A stretch of 64,000 nt of DNA from Trileptium ribeirensis. Its lineage: Eukaryota; Nematoda; Enoplea; Enoplida; Thoracostomopsidae. The DNA is taken from contig JASANE010026598.1 of the NCBI GenBank assembly GCA_030248225.1, positions 24,214-88,213 of the forward strand, given 5' to 3'. Positions 12,458 through 23,676 of this stretch are shown piece by piece. The notes under the pieces are model-generated. The model was not told where the DNA came from. It did not search any database and worked only from the letters and a program-made list of their open reading frames with translations. The first letter of the stretch is position 1, and each line of letters opens with the position of its first letter. The position numbers were made by a program, and so were the translations under genes.

Positions 12458-12463
12458 AATAAA
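12458..12463 (+). promoter_or_regulatory. AATAAA polyadenylation signal
   Basis: AATAAA 54 bases after the TGA of the exon above, followed by a GT-rich stretch. The order and spacing fit a 3' end. Confidence 0.45.
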
Positions 12464-13949
12464 GCGAAGGACGCGAGTGGGGTAAGAAAGTTTTTGTCTG
12501 GTGGCTTTGACAGTCATAATTTGTCACCGGCTAGGTTTTCGATGTGTTGTTTTGTCAGGAACGGCACGTAGCAGTTGATTCCGTTTTGTCGAACGTTAAG
12601 TTATACCATTTGGACTAAAAATTCTACTAACTGACTCAGATTGAACTGTAGTTACTTTGAACACTTTTTGGCATAAAGTCAGTCTTATCTATGTTGAACA
12701 AAAATTTTAGTGAAATCCATCTATCCTAAGAGAAGCTATTAGTGGCAGAGATGGGAAAGAAAAAAATTTTCACCATTATAGCGTCAGTGAAAAGTCCACT
12801 TGCTTATAGCTGTAGTATGAACACGCTTGGTTTATGAGAAATGAGTCAATGCGTATTTCGATGTTCGTCTTAGTTCTGGTCCATCGATGCTACCAAAATT
12901 ATACCTGGGATCATGCCTGGGGGTCCCCCAGTTCGGAACTGGGAGAACCAGAAATACCTGGGGCGATTACACCAATTTATATGAGGTCTTCTTCCATTTG
13001 AATGGTGGATTATATTAGTACTGTAACCAGAAAGAAAACTTCAAAAACGACGAATTTTGCAACTGATTGTAATTATAGTTACTTAAAAGGAAAAATTTTA
13101 GCGAATTTTAGCCCTGTGGGGAAAATTTACTAGCCAAAATTGGAGCAATTTCGCATATTTTTAGCACATCAGACAAAATTTTGGTTATTTTCTGTGGGGT
13201 GGCAAATAATTTGGGTATCTGGGAGCATGAACTTTAAAAAGATCAAAATTTACATAAGAGCATGAACTTATGAGCCCGGGACAGGTCGAAACTCCTGGTG
13301 GCCCTTCCACCACTTTTAGAGAACGCAGTTAGGTGTGTAAAGGCACCACACAGCGTAAACTTAACTGCGCCCATAGATTCAATAGGTCAAATTACCCTAT
13401 ACAACTGATAACTCGTAAAAACGAGTGGAAATGGATTGAGTGTTGCTAATCTGGAGTAATTGACCCGTTAGTCGTTCCAAATTCAGGTCCTTAAGCTAGC
13501 ATAAAGTCCCATGATAGTAATTATACAATGGCAATACTTCAGTGGCAACGCTACGATCATTTTAGTCATTTACATGACAAGCGAAAAACTCTATATATAT
13601 TTCTTCTTCCAATGACAAAAACAAATCACAAATTTTAAGCAAATTTATAATTGAAACGGAGTGAGCGAAGCGAGCGGAGTCTACTAAAGTCGCTAGAGGA
13701 AAATCATGAAATTTCTTTTTTTGTGGGTCGCTGTCATTCATAACTCATTTTCGGATGGACATATTTGTATAATTTTTTTGTTAGATAGCAAAAGCGATGT
13801 GCCCTTTACTTGAACGCTAACAGTTGCGACTCCATCTTCCTGGTCAAAATGATAATAAACAGGTTTTTAAGAATTCTTTCCGATATCTGGCATACGGGTA
13901 CCAATCTTTCTCAGCCTATATCTGGCGTCACAGTAGTCTCATCGAAAAA
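12464..13949. other. Intergenic with small repeat fragments
   Basis: At 12916-12947 two perfect palindromes abut: CTGGGGGTCCCCCAG and, overlapping its end, CCCAGTTCGGAACTGGG. A weak A-tract-rich segment lies at 13085-13240. GGAGTGAGCGAAGCGAGCG at 13661-13679 recurs in reverse near 62566. No gene seen. Confidence 0.5.
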
Positions 13950-15860
13950 TGGAGACAACGAATGCAGAATCAGATCATCGAGATCGATGTGGACCCGATT
14001 ATGAATTATCGACTCTTTGCCAGAAATATCGATTCTTTAGATTTCGCAATGTTATTGCTTGTTTTTACTTTAAAATGAAAATCAAGGACGATTTTGCTAT
14101 CATTAGTCCAGCTTGGCTGTATCATAGTTTTTCACGGTGCTCCAAGCGTTTTACGGATGACGAACGCTATGTCCAAAATGTCTGTTTTCATTTGTCTGAT
14201 TTATGTATTGCGTGGAGGGCATAATAAAAAGTTTTATATATAGTTATTTCTGATGGCTGTAATCATGATTTAGTTGTCTTGAATCCAGCGTGCACATATC
14301 AAGCCTTTTTATGGGTTTTTAATGAGTTTAATGTCATTGAACCCAGTTTCCAGAATATAGTCTGTCTTCAGATATTTAGTTACATCTTGCGTACAGTGAT
14401 GGGTTTAGGATCGACGATGTTTTACAATGACTTTCAATGGATTCAGGGTTCAAGAGGTTTTAGGGTGATATATACATCAAATACAGCCTTTTCAGTTATT
14501 AAACAAAATAACTAAAAAGAAACCATGCTCGCTCCGTTTACCCTGGCTTGCCAGTTTGAAAATGATTTTTGCGTGATATGTTCCTAAGGTTAGCCTTATT
14601 TGATTTGTACCACGCAATTACCACAGCTTTTTTCGTATTTAACAAACGCCTAAACCCAGAAACACATTATATTGTCGTACGACATTCATATTGGAAAAAT
14701 GGATGGTGCCCCTCGTTTGTCGCTGCTAAGCCTCTATCTGGAGATACTGGTCGTGAAAGATAAATGCCGAATGACCAAATTTCAAAAAATGTTACAATTG
14801 ATTTCTTTTAAGTCCGAAGTCCGTTACTGAAATTGCGTTTACTTGAGTTTTAATGATTTTTAGCACTGCAGGGAAAAATTTGAGTATATATACCTGAGGG
14901 ATGTCGCTCTGCTTTTTGGAGAAGCAGTGCAGGTTACGGCGCAGTTTATGATAGCAGCTAATGTAAACTTTAATACAGAACTAAACAAATACAAAGTTCT
15001 TTTCGGCGAAGTGATTTTCTTGTTTGCAATAGGTGACAAAATTGACCCCATCTTTCGGGTCAAAATTGCAAAAACAGATTTAAGGGTTGTGTGTCAAATC
15101 TGGCCAAACGAGTTTCAGATATCGCAACTCATCTCGCGACAGAGGCTTGGCGTTGAAAAACAGAGACCACCATTCAGAATCAGATCATCGAGATCCTAAA
15201 ATTTGATTAAGACCACTAATAAGGTACCACTATGGGCCCGAATACTGTTCGGAAACTCTTTGCATTAAATACTGATTTTTCAAATTTCGACATGTTGCGT
15301 GTTTTTACCTTAGCATGAGTGTCTATTAAGTTATCAAGCACGCTGGATACGTTGGTTGTGCTATCTAGAGTCCAATCTGACTTTTCTTTTCTTGTGCATT
15401 TAATAGTTTTATGGCAACGAAACCGATTTTCAAATTGCAGTATGTTTTCGTTTGTTTTGCTATGTCTTGCGTGTAGGCCATCAAGAATTGTGTTATAGGT
15501 TATTTCGGTAGGCTGAAAACAGTGATTTGTTTAACTAGAGTACAGCACGAGTATTCAATGCCTTTTCAAAGCTTTTTAATGGGTTCAGAGCCAATGAATC
15601 AGATTTTCTGAATAATATTTGTCTTCAGTAATTTGGTTATGTATTGCGTACACTGCATCAAGGATGGTTTATAGGGTTTTTCGACACGCCGGATTTGGTT
15701 ATGCGGAAAACAACACGAATACTTTATACGTTTTTAGTTGTTGTTTCCGATGGGTTTGGGATCGACGAGGGTTTTCAATACTGTTCTAGTGTGATATATA
15801 TTCATCAAACACAGTTTGTTACAGGTGATTACGAAAAATGACAACATTATTGAAACTACA
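13950..15860. repeat. Two diverged units of a 1.26-kb repeat
   Basis: Bases 15175-15860 align in order with 13970-14540, offset about 1.26 kb. Anchors include CAGAATCAGATCATCGAGAT, a TTGCGTG/TTGCGTA region, a segment ending GTCTTCAG, and GGGTTTRGGATCGACGA. By eye the two are perhaps 65-75 percent identical, so the duplication is old. Short frames inside are not conserved between the units. Confidence 0.6.
14357..15257. repeat. Left copy of a ~900-bp near-identical direct repeat
   Basis: It matches 24907-25808 with about four substitutions and one inserted A, roughly 99.4 percent identity by eye. Identity starts at ATAGTCTGTC and stops sharply after GGAAACT. It has the position of an LTR for the minus-strand retroelement. 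But the ends are not TG/CA, the flanks (AGAAT, TTTAT) show no target duplication, and no primer-binding site or good polypurine tract sits at the inner edges. It also lies inside the older 1.26-kb units. Confidence 0.85.
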
Positions 15861-16036
15861 CTCCCTCCACTTCACCCTCGCATGCGGGATAATTGCTGTT
15901 GTATTATTGCCTTTCACATAACAGTCGCTTATATAGAAGTCTGAGTTATATTCGCAGACGTTCTAGGCGGGTATGGAAGATGTTTTGATTTTTCAGATTG
16001 CTTAAAATTTATGTATTTAACTTCAGCGGGAATGCA

Positions 16037-16948
16037 TTATGGCGTGCAGTAGTAGCTAGCAGAGTCTGTTAGCAGATGATCAAAGGTACACAGGTAATGT
16101 CTCAATCGCCGTACAACATGGCGAGGGGAGTCTAACGGGTGTTTTTCCCAGGGTTTCTTCCGCCAGGCAGGTAAATATCCGCCTACTATGACAATAGCTT
16201 GCGTTTGGGGGGTTGCCAAACAAACAGCCATTCGGATAAGAAATTCCATTGTTGCTCTTGGCCAACTATGGACGAAATAATCAGGTCTTTCGTTGAGTTT
16301 TAACAACGAGGCGCCGGTAGCATCGCCGAGGATCATAGTTGTGGGCCATGAGACGATTCCGTTTTTGTGGAAGGTGCGAATTTCTTGTAGTAATCGTCCC
16401 ATCACATTGTGACAATTTCTTTGGCGACGGCCCATTTTAAAATCACGAGGTCCAACACCTATGCCCCAGAAGCTATCGGAAGGATTAGCTTCCAGAAGCT
16501 GGGCTTCTCCTGTAGATAACAGTATATGTTTCAATACAGGCGAGTCGAATTTGTGCAATAATACGGTTCTTATTAGATGAGGCAGGACGGGGCGAAGAAG
16601 CTGAGTATTTACCTGGTCCAAAAATTGTTGTTTATTTCGACGGGCAATGGATTTGACGTCTCGAGCTCCCAATCGAAAATCCTTGATATCTTGTCGGGCT
16701 TGATCCTCGTTAAAAAGATAGGTAACCAGTAATTGATATCCTTGTTTGGTGGAGTTATATTCGATGGGGTAATGTTGAATCGTTTGATCGAGGGCGGCCA
16801 TGTTCGACAACATGGGCCAACGGGTGCCTTTAGAAAGAAAGATTTCGATCGGCTTCGAATAGTCGATGAAATAATACGGTACAGTAGCGGGATTTTCATG
16901 CAACTTGTTGACATCAGCACATCGCTTCGGTCCTTTGAGATAATTCAT
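16037..16948 (-). CDS. NADAR (YbiA-like) domain protein with an SGNH-like tail
   Basis: This is an open frame of 303 codons. Residues 26-191 follow the NADAR fold: YFIDYSKPIEIFLSK, LSNM (47-50), YNSTKQGYQ (64-72), ARDVKSIARR (95-104), LHKF (131-134) and the diagnostic block STGEAQLLEA, SFWGIG (159-164), NVMGRLLQEIR (181-191). NADAR enzymes are N-glycosidases that remove ADP-ribose from guanine and process related riboside intermediates. Where I expect Ser-x-Glu in most members this one reads Ser-Thr-Lys, so activity is uncertain. Residues 201-262 resemble an SGNH hydrolase, with GDA in place of GDS and a later VGG. It lies on the pol strand, 22 bases after the pol tail, and is unbroken although its neighbours are damaged. 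It may be a separate gene or once the end of the polyprotein. Confidence 0.75.
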   Translation of the reverse strand: MNYLKGPKRCADVNKLHENPATVPYYFIDYSKPIEIFLSKGTRWPMLSNMAALDQTIQHYPIEYNSTKQGYQLLVTYLFNEDQARQDIKDFRLGARDVKSIARRNKQQFLDQVNTQLLRPVLPHLIRTVLLHKFDSPVLKHILLSTGEAQLLEANPSDSFWGIGVGPRDFKMGRRQRNCHNVMGRLLQEIRTFHKNGIVSWPTTMILGDATGASLLKLNERPDYFVHSWPRATMEFLIRMAVCLATPQTQAIVIVGGYLPAWRKKPWEKHPLDSPRHVVRRLRHYLCTFDHLLTDSASYYCTP

Positions 16949-16970
16949 CTAGAATTTAAATACTTCGTCG

Positions 16971-17531
16971 TTACTGACGGGTCTTCAGGGCGAATTTTGG
17001 GTCGGAGCTCGAGGTTTGTAACGGAATTGGCGTTATTTGTGCGCTGTCAGGACGGCTACTGTCGTCCTCGACGGGGCGGTGGTCGCGGTGTCTGAACGGT
17101 TTGAAGTCCAAAGTCTTCATGGCGTAGTGGTCTACGTCCCCATGGGTAATTCGGGATTCTCTCGGGGTGGTATCGAATGATATGTTCGACACCCGGTTGA
17201 TCCATAAAGTCCAAATAGGGTGAATGCATTGTTGGGCTACTTGCTTGTCTTCTGGAAGGATCGACTCGTGTCGGTGGTCGGACGGAGAAAGTTCCCTTCG
17301 ACCGGCACGGTGTTGGGTTGTCCTACGGAAGGCTTCAGCGGTCGGAATTGTATCGGGTGGTTGCCAACGGCGTTCATGGGTTTGCCTATGCTGCATTTCA
17401 CGGCGGTTGGTTGGTATATCCTGTCTTCGGACGGGTTCACTTTTTCTTGTTACAGGTTTTGGGCATTTCTGACTGATGTTATCTTTCTGCGACATAATCG
17501 GTTTACATAAACTATAAGCTTTAGTTCCCAT
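16971..17531 (-). pseudogene. Arg-rich continuation of the pol frame
   Basis: This 186-codon frame is in the same phase as the 707-codon frame upstream. Only one in-frame TAG (17667-17669) separates them, so they were probably one ORF. It is rich in Arg, Thr, Pro and His and matches no domain I know. It ends at TAA 16971-16973, 22 bases before the ATG of the NADAR ORF, which is in a different frame. Confidence 0.55.
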
Positions 17532-17666
17532 TTTTGGTATAATTGACGATCCAGCTCTGGTCCAAGTAACATTAGTTGCGGTTTGCGTATGCCTAAGGGC
17601 GGCAGTACTGGCGATTACTTGCTTAAAATTATTAATAGTGCGCGGTTTTGCGTGTACACTACGCTG

Positions 17667-20600
17667 CTATGCAGGTTCTTGCGTGCGCGTATGGCTGCGT
17701 TGCGGCGAAGCGGTTGGGGTAGGTTCATCACCACTGAGTACTCGTGCTATTCCTTGTCTGATTCTACTTAACTCGGTTTCTGATTCTTCTGATGCACTTT
17801 CAATTACTACTGTTTGCTTTCGAGGTCGGCCTCGACGAGACCTAGTAATTGTCTCCTCCAGAAGTGGTTGTACTTGTTCATATAATGAGTGAGCTGTTCC
17901 TGTTATTGGTGTTGTGCTTCCTGCGAAGTGTTCCAATAACTCGGTTGCAGCTTGGGAACTGCTCTCGGTTCCTTTTAGTGTTCTACGTCTCCGTTCCTCT
18001 TCCTCAGCTAAGAAGTCTCGTACGACTTCTTCAGCTATCTTTCTTCTAGTATGTCTTCCCATGAATGCTGTTTCTGGTATGTAAGGGTCTCTTGTGTGTA
18101 CTGTTACTGATTGTCTGGGTGGTTTAGGAGGTGGTTCGACTTTGGTGTTTCGACATCGCAGATGGTAAGGTCCAACGTGATCATCCTGAAATGGTGCGGG
18201 AAACGGTGTAGGTCTCACGGGAGATAGGTCACCCGGTGAGAGCAATCGGCTAAATGAACGGGGTTGAGTTACAGATACGTTAGGTTCATTATCCATTGAA
18301 GCGTTACTAGAGTAATTTTGATATAAGGAATCATCAGGGGACGGTGCACGATATCGAGGAATTGGTTCGCCTTCTGGTATTCCAGGAAAAGGCTTGGGCT
18401 GTATGGGTTCTTCACGGTACTTATATTGGGGTAGCGCTGATACAGGTGTATCCTGTTCAGGGGTGGTAACAAATGCGGTATTTCCTCGCATTGTAGTAGT
18501 GGCCGTAAGTAGTGGCTCACTCGGTTCAGGTTTATCCATAATCTGATCAGGGTGTACGCCAGCGGGATAATCGGGCTTCGGTGCCCAAGTGGCAGCTAAT
18601 TCTAAATCGCAGCGGTTATACGGGCTAGTAGAATATGGGTGCGTCCGGTGAGGGTATTGTTCGTCCTCAGCGGGTAACAAATACGGAGTCTTCCGGTGAG
18701 AGTATTGTTCCTCCTCAGCGGGTAACATATACGGAGTCTTCCGGTGAGAGTATTGTTCCTCCTCAGCGGGTAACATATACGGAGTCTTCCGGTGAGGGCA
18801 TTGTTCCTCCTCAGCGGGCAAAGTAGCTTGGGGCGTAAGTTTCGGGTTTCCAAACTCATCGAATCCTTCGAAATTAGGTGATAATAGTTCATCGTTTCGG
18901 CCGTATTCTTTCCGCGTTATAGGTACTGTATGTTCACCATATTCAGGCAGAGGACCAGTATAGTTGTCTGGCAAATAAGATAATTGAGATGCGTTTTGAG
19001 TAATAAGTTCTTGGGAAATTCCGGGCCAATCATATTGAGGCGTCCGGTTAGGATCAACAATAGGTAATCGGTTTTGTATATTAGTATCCATGGCGGCTAA
19101 GTGAATATCAGCTTGTGCTTGGGTTAAATGCGCTGCGGGCTCAGCGTCATCCGCAGGTTCGGTTTCATCCGCTTGTTCGCGGGAATATTCAGGAGCAAAT
19201 GATTGTCGCATTTCAGCGATTGATTCAGGGTCCGCGGGTTGGACTTCGCGGATAAACAGACGATCGGCGTTGATCGTTTCAGTGGGATATTCCAATGGGG
19301 TTTGTAATTGTTCATCAGGCACGTCCTGTAAAGGATCTTCCATGCCTGGAAAAGTACGAAGGGGGCGAGAACATGGCTTAGTACGATTAAAATGCACAAG
19401 ATGCCTTTTCGCATGACTTTGCGCTGTAAGGCGTATTTGGAGACATGGCGGTATGACCCTTAATATTTGGTACGGTGCACACCATCTTTGTTCAAGTTTA
19501 CACGTCAAACCAGCGGTTGTGTGGTATCGATACACCCACACTTCATCTCCAACTTTATATAGAGGAATTTTGGTTTTCCGGTTATAATACTGCTTACGGT
19601 GTTCACGGGCGGCTTGCATTGAACGGTATGCATTTTCTCTAATAGTGGCAAGCCACCTTTGGACATTAGTACGATAAGCTTCAGCTCCGGGGTACTTTTC
19701 CCAGTCAGCTGGCGAGGAGATATCTCCTGATACTCTGGGATAATATCCGTACATCAACAGAAACGGGGGATATCGGGTAGTTGTATGCATAGTTATAAGA
19801 CATTATACAATACGGTAACAGTTCATCCCAGGTTGTATGGTCATCAGACGGTAGGGCTGCTCTTAACAGGAAAAGTAAGCTGCGATTAAATCTTTCTATT
19901 TAGCCATTGGCTTTTGGGTTATAACTTAGCGTTTCACGCTTGAAGGTACGTAGTTCAGCACATAGGGCTTGCATGAGGTCGGAAACGAAATATCGACCTT
20001 GGTCGGATACTAATTCAGCAGGTGCGCCATGTCGGCATACAACTTCTTTGATAAATACTTGGGCTACAGTGCGAGTTGTTTGATTAGGGATGGCGACGGC
20101 AATAACAAACTTGGTAAATTGATCAATAAATGCAAGTACGGTATTCAACTCGAATATTAAGGATGTCAACGTACATCCGATGCATAGGGGCGCTGGCTTG
20201 AGGTAGGTCGCCTAGGGCAGCTCGGACATTCTGAGGTAAGTTGCGAGACTTTTGGCAGGTTTTGCATCTCTTCACATAATCTTCAACATGTTTACTCATG
20301 TTTTCCAATAATAAAATTGCTTAAGTTTACTCATAAGTCTATCACGGCCTGGATGGCCTCCAAACAGGGTATCGTGCTCATGCTTCAGGATATGGGGGAT
20401 AATTCGCGAGGGACGCAAAGTTTAGGACGATGATCATTTGGTAAGATTGGGTGTAGGTATAGGATTTGTGTTGTAGGGCAGATGCGATAATGATGTGAGT
20501 CTAATTTTAGTGTGACAGCATTTTTAGGTTCCTCAGGAAGAGTTCCTTTCTGTAAATATGTTCGAATAGGACCAAACTTGTCGTCTTGTTGTTGTAATCG

Positions 20601-20780
20601 AGGAATGATCGTTATTAAGTTCTTATCTGGCTCTTGGCTAAAGTGTGGGAGGTATACTGCTTCTCCAGTGTCTTTTACTTGTTCAGGTCTTAACAGAACC
20701 ATAGGGCTTTCACAGGCATATCCTACTTTAATTAAAGCGTCGAAAGGTTCTCTCTCAGGTGTTGCTTGGGGTTGGCTCAC
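17667..20780 (-). pseudogene. Integrase with a ~550-residue C-terminal tail
   Basis: The zinc finger is visible as HEHDTLFGGHPGRDR and CKTCQ across 20400-20230, split by a frameshift. The core gives Asp in MYVDIL, Asp in VSDQGRYF and Glu in IERFNRS. A TAA replaces the usual residue just before IERFNRS near 19900, and another frameshift precedes 19790. The 707-codon frame 19790-17667 starts inside the core and has the C-terminal domain at residues 75-140 (GDEVWVYRYH, WCAPYQILRV). The rest is acidic and Pro-rich, with four 16-residue repeats around LPAEEEQ (about residues 318-385) and an AT-hook, RRGRPRK, near residue 652. It ends at a TAG. Confidence 0.85.
18635..18830 (-). repeat. 48-bp coding tandem repeat
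   Basis: Four in-frame copies of a 48-bp unit encode the repeated peptide TPYMLPAEEEQYSHRK with small changes. They lie in the integrase tail. The repeat keeps the frame open. Confidence 0.9.
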
Positions 20781-22853
20781 TGGGGAATCCTGTTGAGGTG
20801 GATCGGGTGCACTTGAGGGACCAGGGTTTTGTTCACTAGCACATAGTCTTGAGGATTACTAACGGTTTCGGGTTCACCATATGTGTCTAATATATTCTTA
20901 CGTAATCCTTCCGTGAGTTTAGGTACTTCTGCATTAGGCATCATCTGTTGCAAATTCTTAAGCGTCTGCTTGACGAACTTATCGTTCGCTGCTCTCTGTT
21001 CAGGGGTTTCATCCTGTCTTTTACGTTTCGAACCATTTTTACGTGACAACATTGCCACTCTTTTACGGTATTCCTCTTCTTCGTCCTGTTCTTCCTCCTT
21101 ATCTGAGGATAATGAGATTTCTATATCGTGTTGTGGGTCTCGCGAGGGACCATCAGCGTTTGCATTGGCCTTTCCAGGCCGGTAGGTAATATCCAAACCA
21201 CCAAATTCCATTAATAACTCATTTCTCGATTGGGCCAAACGCGAGTTTCGCGGAGGCCGAGCAAAAAGAGCCTTAAGCGGCTTAAGGTCAGTTTCTACTT
21301 GGAATTCATGTCCTAATAAGTAATGTCTAAAATGTAATGCGGCCCAACGTATGGCCAGGGCTTCGGTTTCAATAGCGGGATATCTACGTTGATAATAGAC
21401 TAAGGATTTACTAGCATAAGCGATAGGTTGTACTCCTTTATCGGTTTTCTGGGATAAGACAGCCCCTAAGGCGTAACCAGAGGCATCTGTCTGTAAATCA
21501 GGGTAAATTAACCGGGATTCTTCTACTAGGGCTTTTCGTAACTTGTTAAAAGCTTCTTCACACTGAGATGTCCATTTGAATTCGGCATCTTTTCGGCGAA
21601 GACCGTTCAGGGGTCCGCAAATATCTGAGTAATGAGGTATAAATTTGTGGTAATATTCAACGAGACCTAGGAAACTTTGGAGTTGTTTCAGAGTTTCGGG
21701 ACGTTTATAGTTATCTATAGCCACAGTTTTTTCGGGGTCAGGTCTTACTCCATCAGAACTTATAATGTGACCTAGATATTTAAGTTGCTTCTGTCCAAAT
21801 TGACATTTTGATGGTTTTAACTTAAGATTGGCTTTTCGAAATCGGCCCAATACAGTGACCAAGTCTACTAAGTGTCTATCAAAGCTAGGGGAAAAAAATC
21901 AAGATATCGTCGATGTATATCAAACATCGTTCCCATTCTAGTCATTTGAGAACTATTGACATGCATCTTTGGAAAGCTCTGGGGGAAGAGTGAAGACCAA
22001 AGGGAAGAACATTATATTCGTATTGTCCATGGACGGTAACGAAAGAGGTCTTCTCTTTCGTTTCGGGATCAAGTTCAAGTTGCCAAAATCCTCTGTTCAA
22101 ATCTAAACTGGACATAAATTTAGTGTCTCGAAGACATCCTAAAATATCATCAATAGGGGGTAATGGGTATACATCTCGTTCGGCAACTAGGTTCAACTTA
22201 CGGAGGTCGACACACAGGCGTAATGTTCCGTCACTCTTCGTTACGTATACTATGGGCGATCCCCATGGGGAATCGGAGGGAGTTATTAACCCGGCTTCAA
22301 GCATGTTATTTAATTCTTCTCGGAGGGGTTCTCTTAAAGAGTGGGCAAGGCGGTACGGAACTTGTTTAATCGGTCTGGCATTTCCAGTGTTAATCTTATG
22401 TTGATGTATGCCACATCGGCCTAAATCAAATGGATGGGTATTAAAAACATCTGAATTTTTTGAAATTACGGTTTTGAGTTGTTTCAACTGGAAGGGAGTC
22501 ATAGAGATATTAGAGAAATTAATCTCACTAAGGATTTGGATCGAACGTTCGGTGTCGATCGCTGTCTTTTGTTCATTAATAACTTGTACGACATTATCGG
22601 TGGTTATTCCTAACCTATTACATTGCTTAACCCTTTTGGGCGGTCCCAAATTTAGTAGGAGATTATTTTGATCGTACAAGAGTTCAACGGCAGACTCATC
22701 GAGGATTTCGATGTGTCCAATTATCTGTCCTGCATGAATTGCTGCAGGGAGGTTTCCAAAATTCATTACGGCTACGGGATTAATCGCTGTCCGGTTAGAA
22801 CCAGAGCATGAGCGATCGCTAAATCGAGTATTAATGGGTCTGGTACAAGGCAT
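20777..22853 (-). pseudogene. Ty3/Gypsy reverse transcriptase and RNase H (frameshifted)
   Basis: The frame 22853-21942 carries the RT fingers and palm: SDSPWGSPIVYVTKSDG, LRLCVDLRKLN, the first catalytic Asp in SSLDLNRGFWQ and the LPFGLHSSPRAFQ box. The catalytic YIDD is encoded at 21906-21917, in the gap between open frames near a run of A, so this copy is frameshifted at its active site. The frame 21862-20777 continues with KCQFGQKQLKYLGHIIS, the FLGLVEYYHKFIP connection and an RNase H with its acidic residues in TDASGYALGA, ETEALAIRWA and TDLKPL. A charged region about 100 residues long follows before integrase. Confidence 0.9.
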
Positions 22854-23634
22854 TGACCCATAGGGGGTTGTGCAATTTCCGGCATTGCGTTGATAAGTAG
22901 TTCAGTATTAGGGGGAACTTGAACGTATTGTCGACTTACGACATTGATCACGGGTGGATGATAATCTGCTTGGTTGGCAAAAGGCACAGAGCATTTCTCC
23001 GAACCATTTGATAGATCTAGACAACGGTCTTTAAAATTTATGGCAACTTGTGGTAAGAAGGCCATAAAACCAGTTCCTAAAATACATTCGTAGAGGGTAT
23101 CATTTGTAACCTGAAATTCACAGGGCACGGTAAGAGTTCCTATTGTTATGGGTACTTTAACTACTCCACTTATGGAAAGTTCTTGTTGTGTGGCGGAAAC
23201 TATTCTCGTATTGGTAGATTCGCGGGGTCTAGTCCAAGTCGGGCTGCAGTAGCTTGGGATATAATGGAGACATCTGCTCCAGTGTCAATAAGAGTATTTA
23301 CGGGTGTTCCTAGGATAGTGGTGTTAATAATCAACGGAGTATTATTGGCTTTAATAGAATTGACTCGTTTGGTTACAATACCAGACTGAGACCGACTACG
23401 TAGTCGACGGATGGGGTTAGCGAATAACTCTCCATTATCGATAAATACCATGCCTTCACCAGAAGGGGCACTTGGAGTAGGGCGTTTCCGTGTATAACGA
23501 CGCGGTGTTCTGCTAGTTCTACGAGTCCTATCGGGGGACGGTAAGGAGGTGGTACTTTTGGCTTTCTGTAGCGGCGTCATAGCATGTGCTTCGTCGGTGT
23601 AAGAAGTGGTGGAGGCTTCAGGTGAAGACATCAT
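22772..23634 (-). pseudogene. Retroelement aspartic protease (frameshifted)
   Basis: The frame 23634-23200 has a basic, Ser/Thr-rich start of about 90 residues and then the retropepsin active site LIDTGAD at residues 115-121. The second half of the fold (ILGTGFMAFLPQVAINF) lies in another frame, 23128-22772, so at least one frameshift falls between about 23200 and 23128. The protease normally cuts the gag-pol polyprotein. The first ATG follows the env-like stop by 42 bases, with no gag frame before it. Confidence 0.8.
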
Positions 23635-23676
23635 CTATTGGGTGGTTGGTGTTAGTTCAATCGGGCGGTTATCCAC

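Noticed and set aside
13950..15860. Several 60-90 codon plus-strand ORFs, duplicated at 24319-25707
   Set aside because: They lie in non-coding repeat units or antisense to the env-like frame, and frames are not kept between diverged units.
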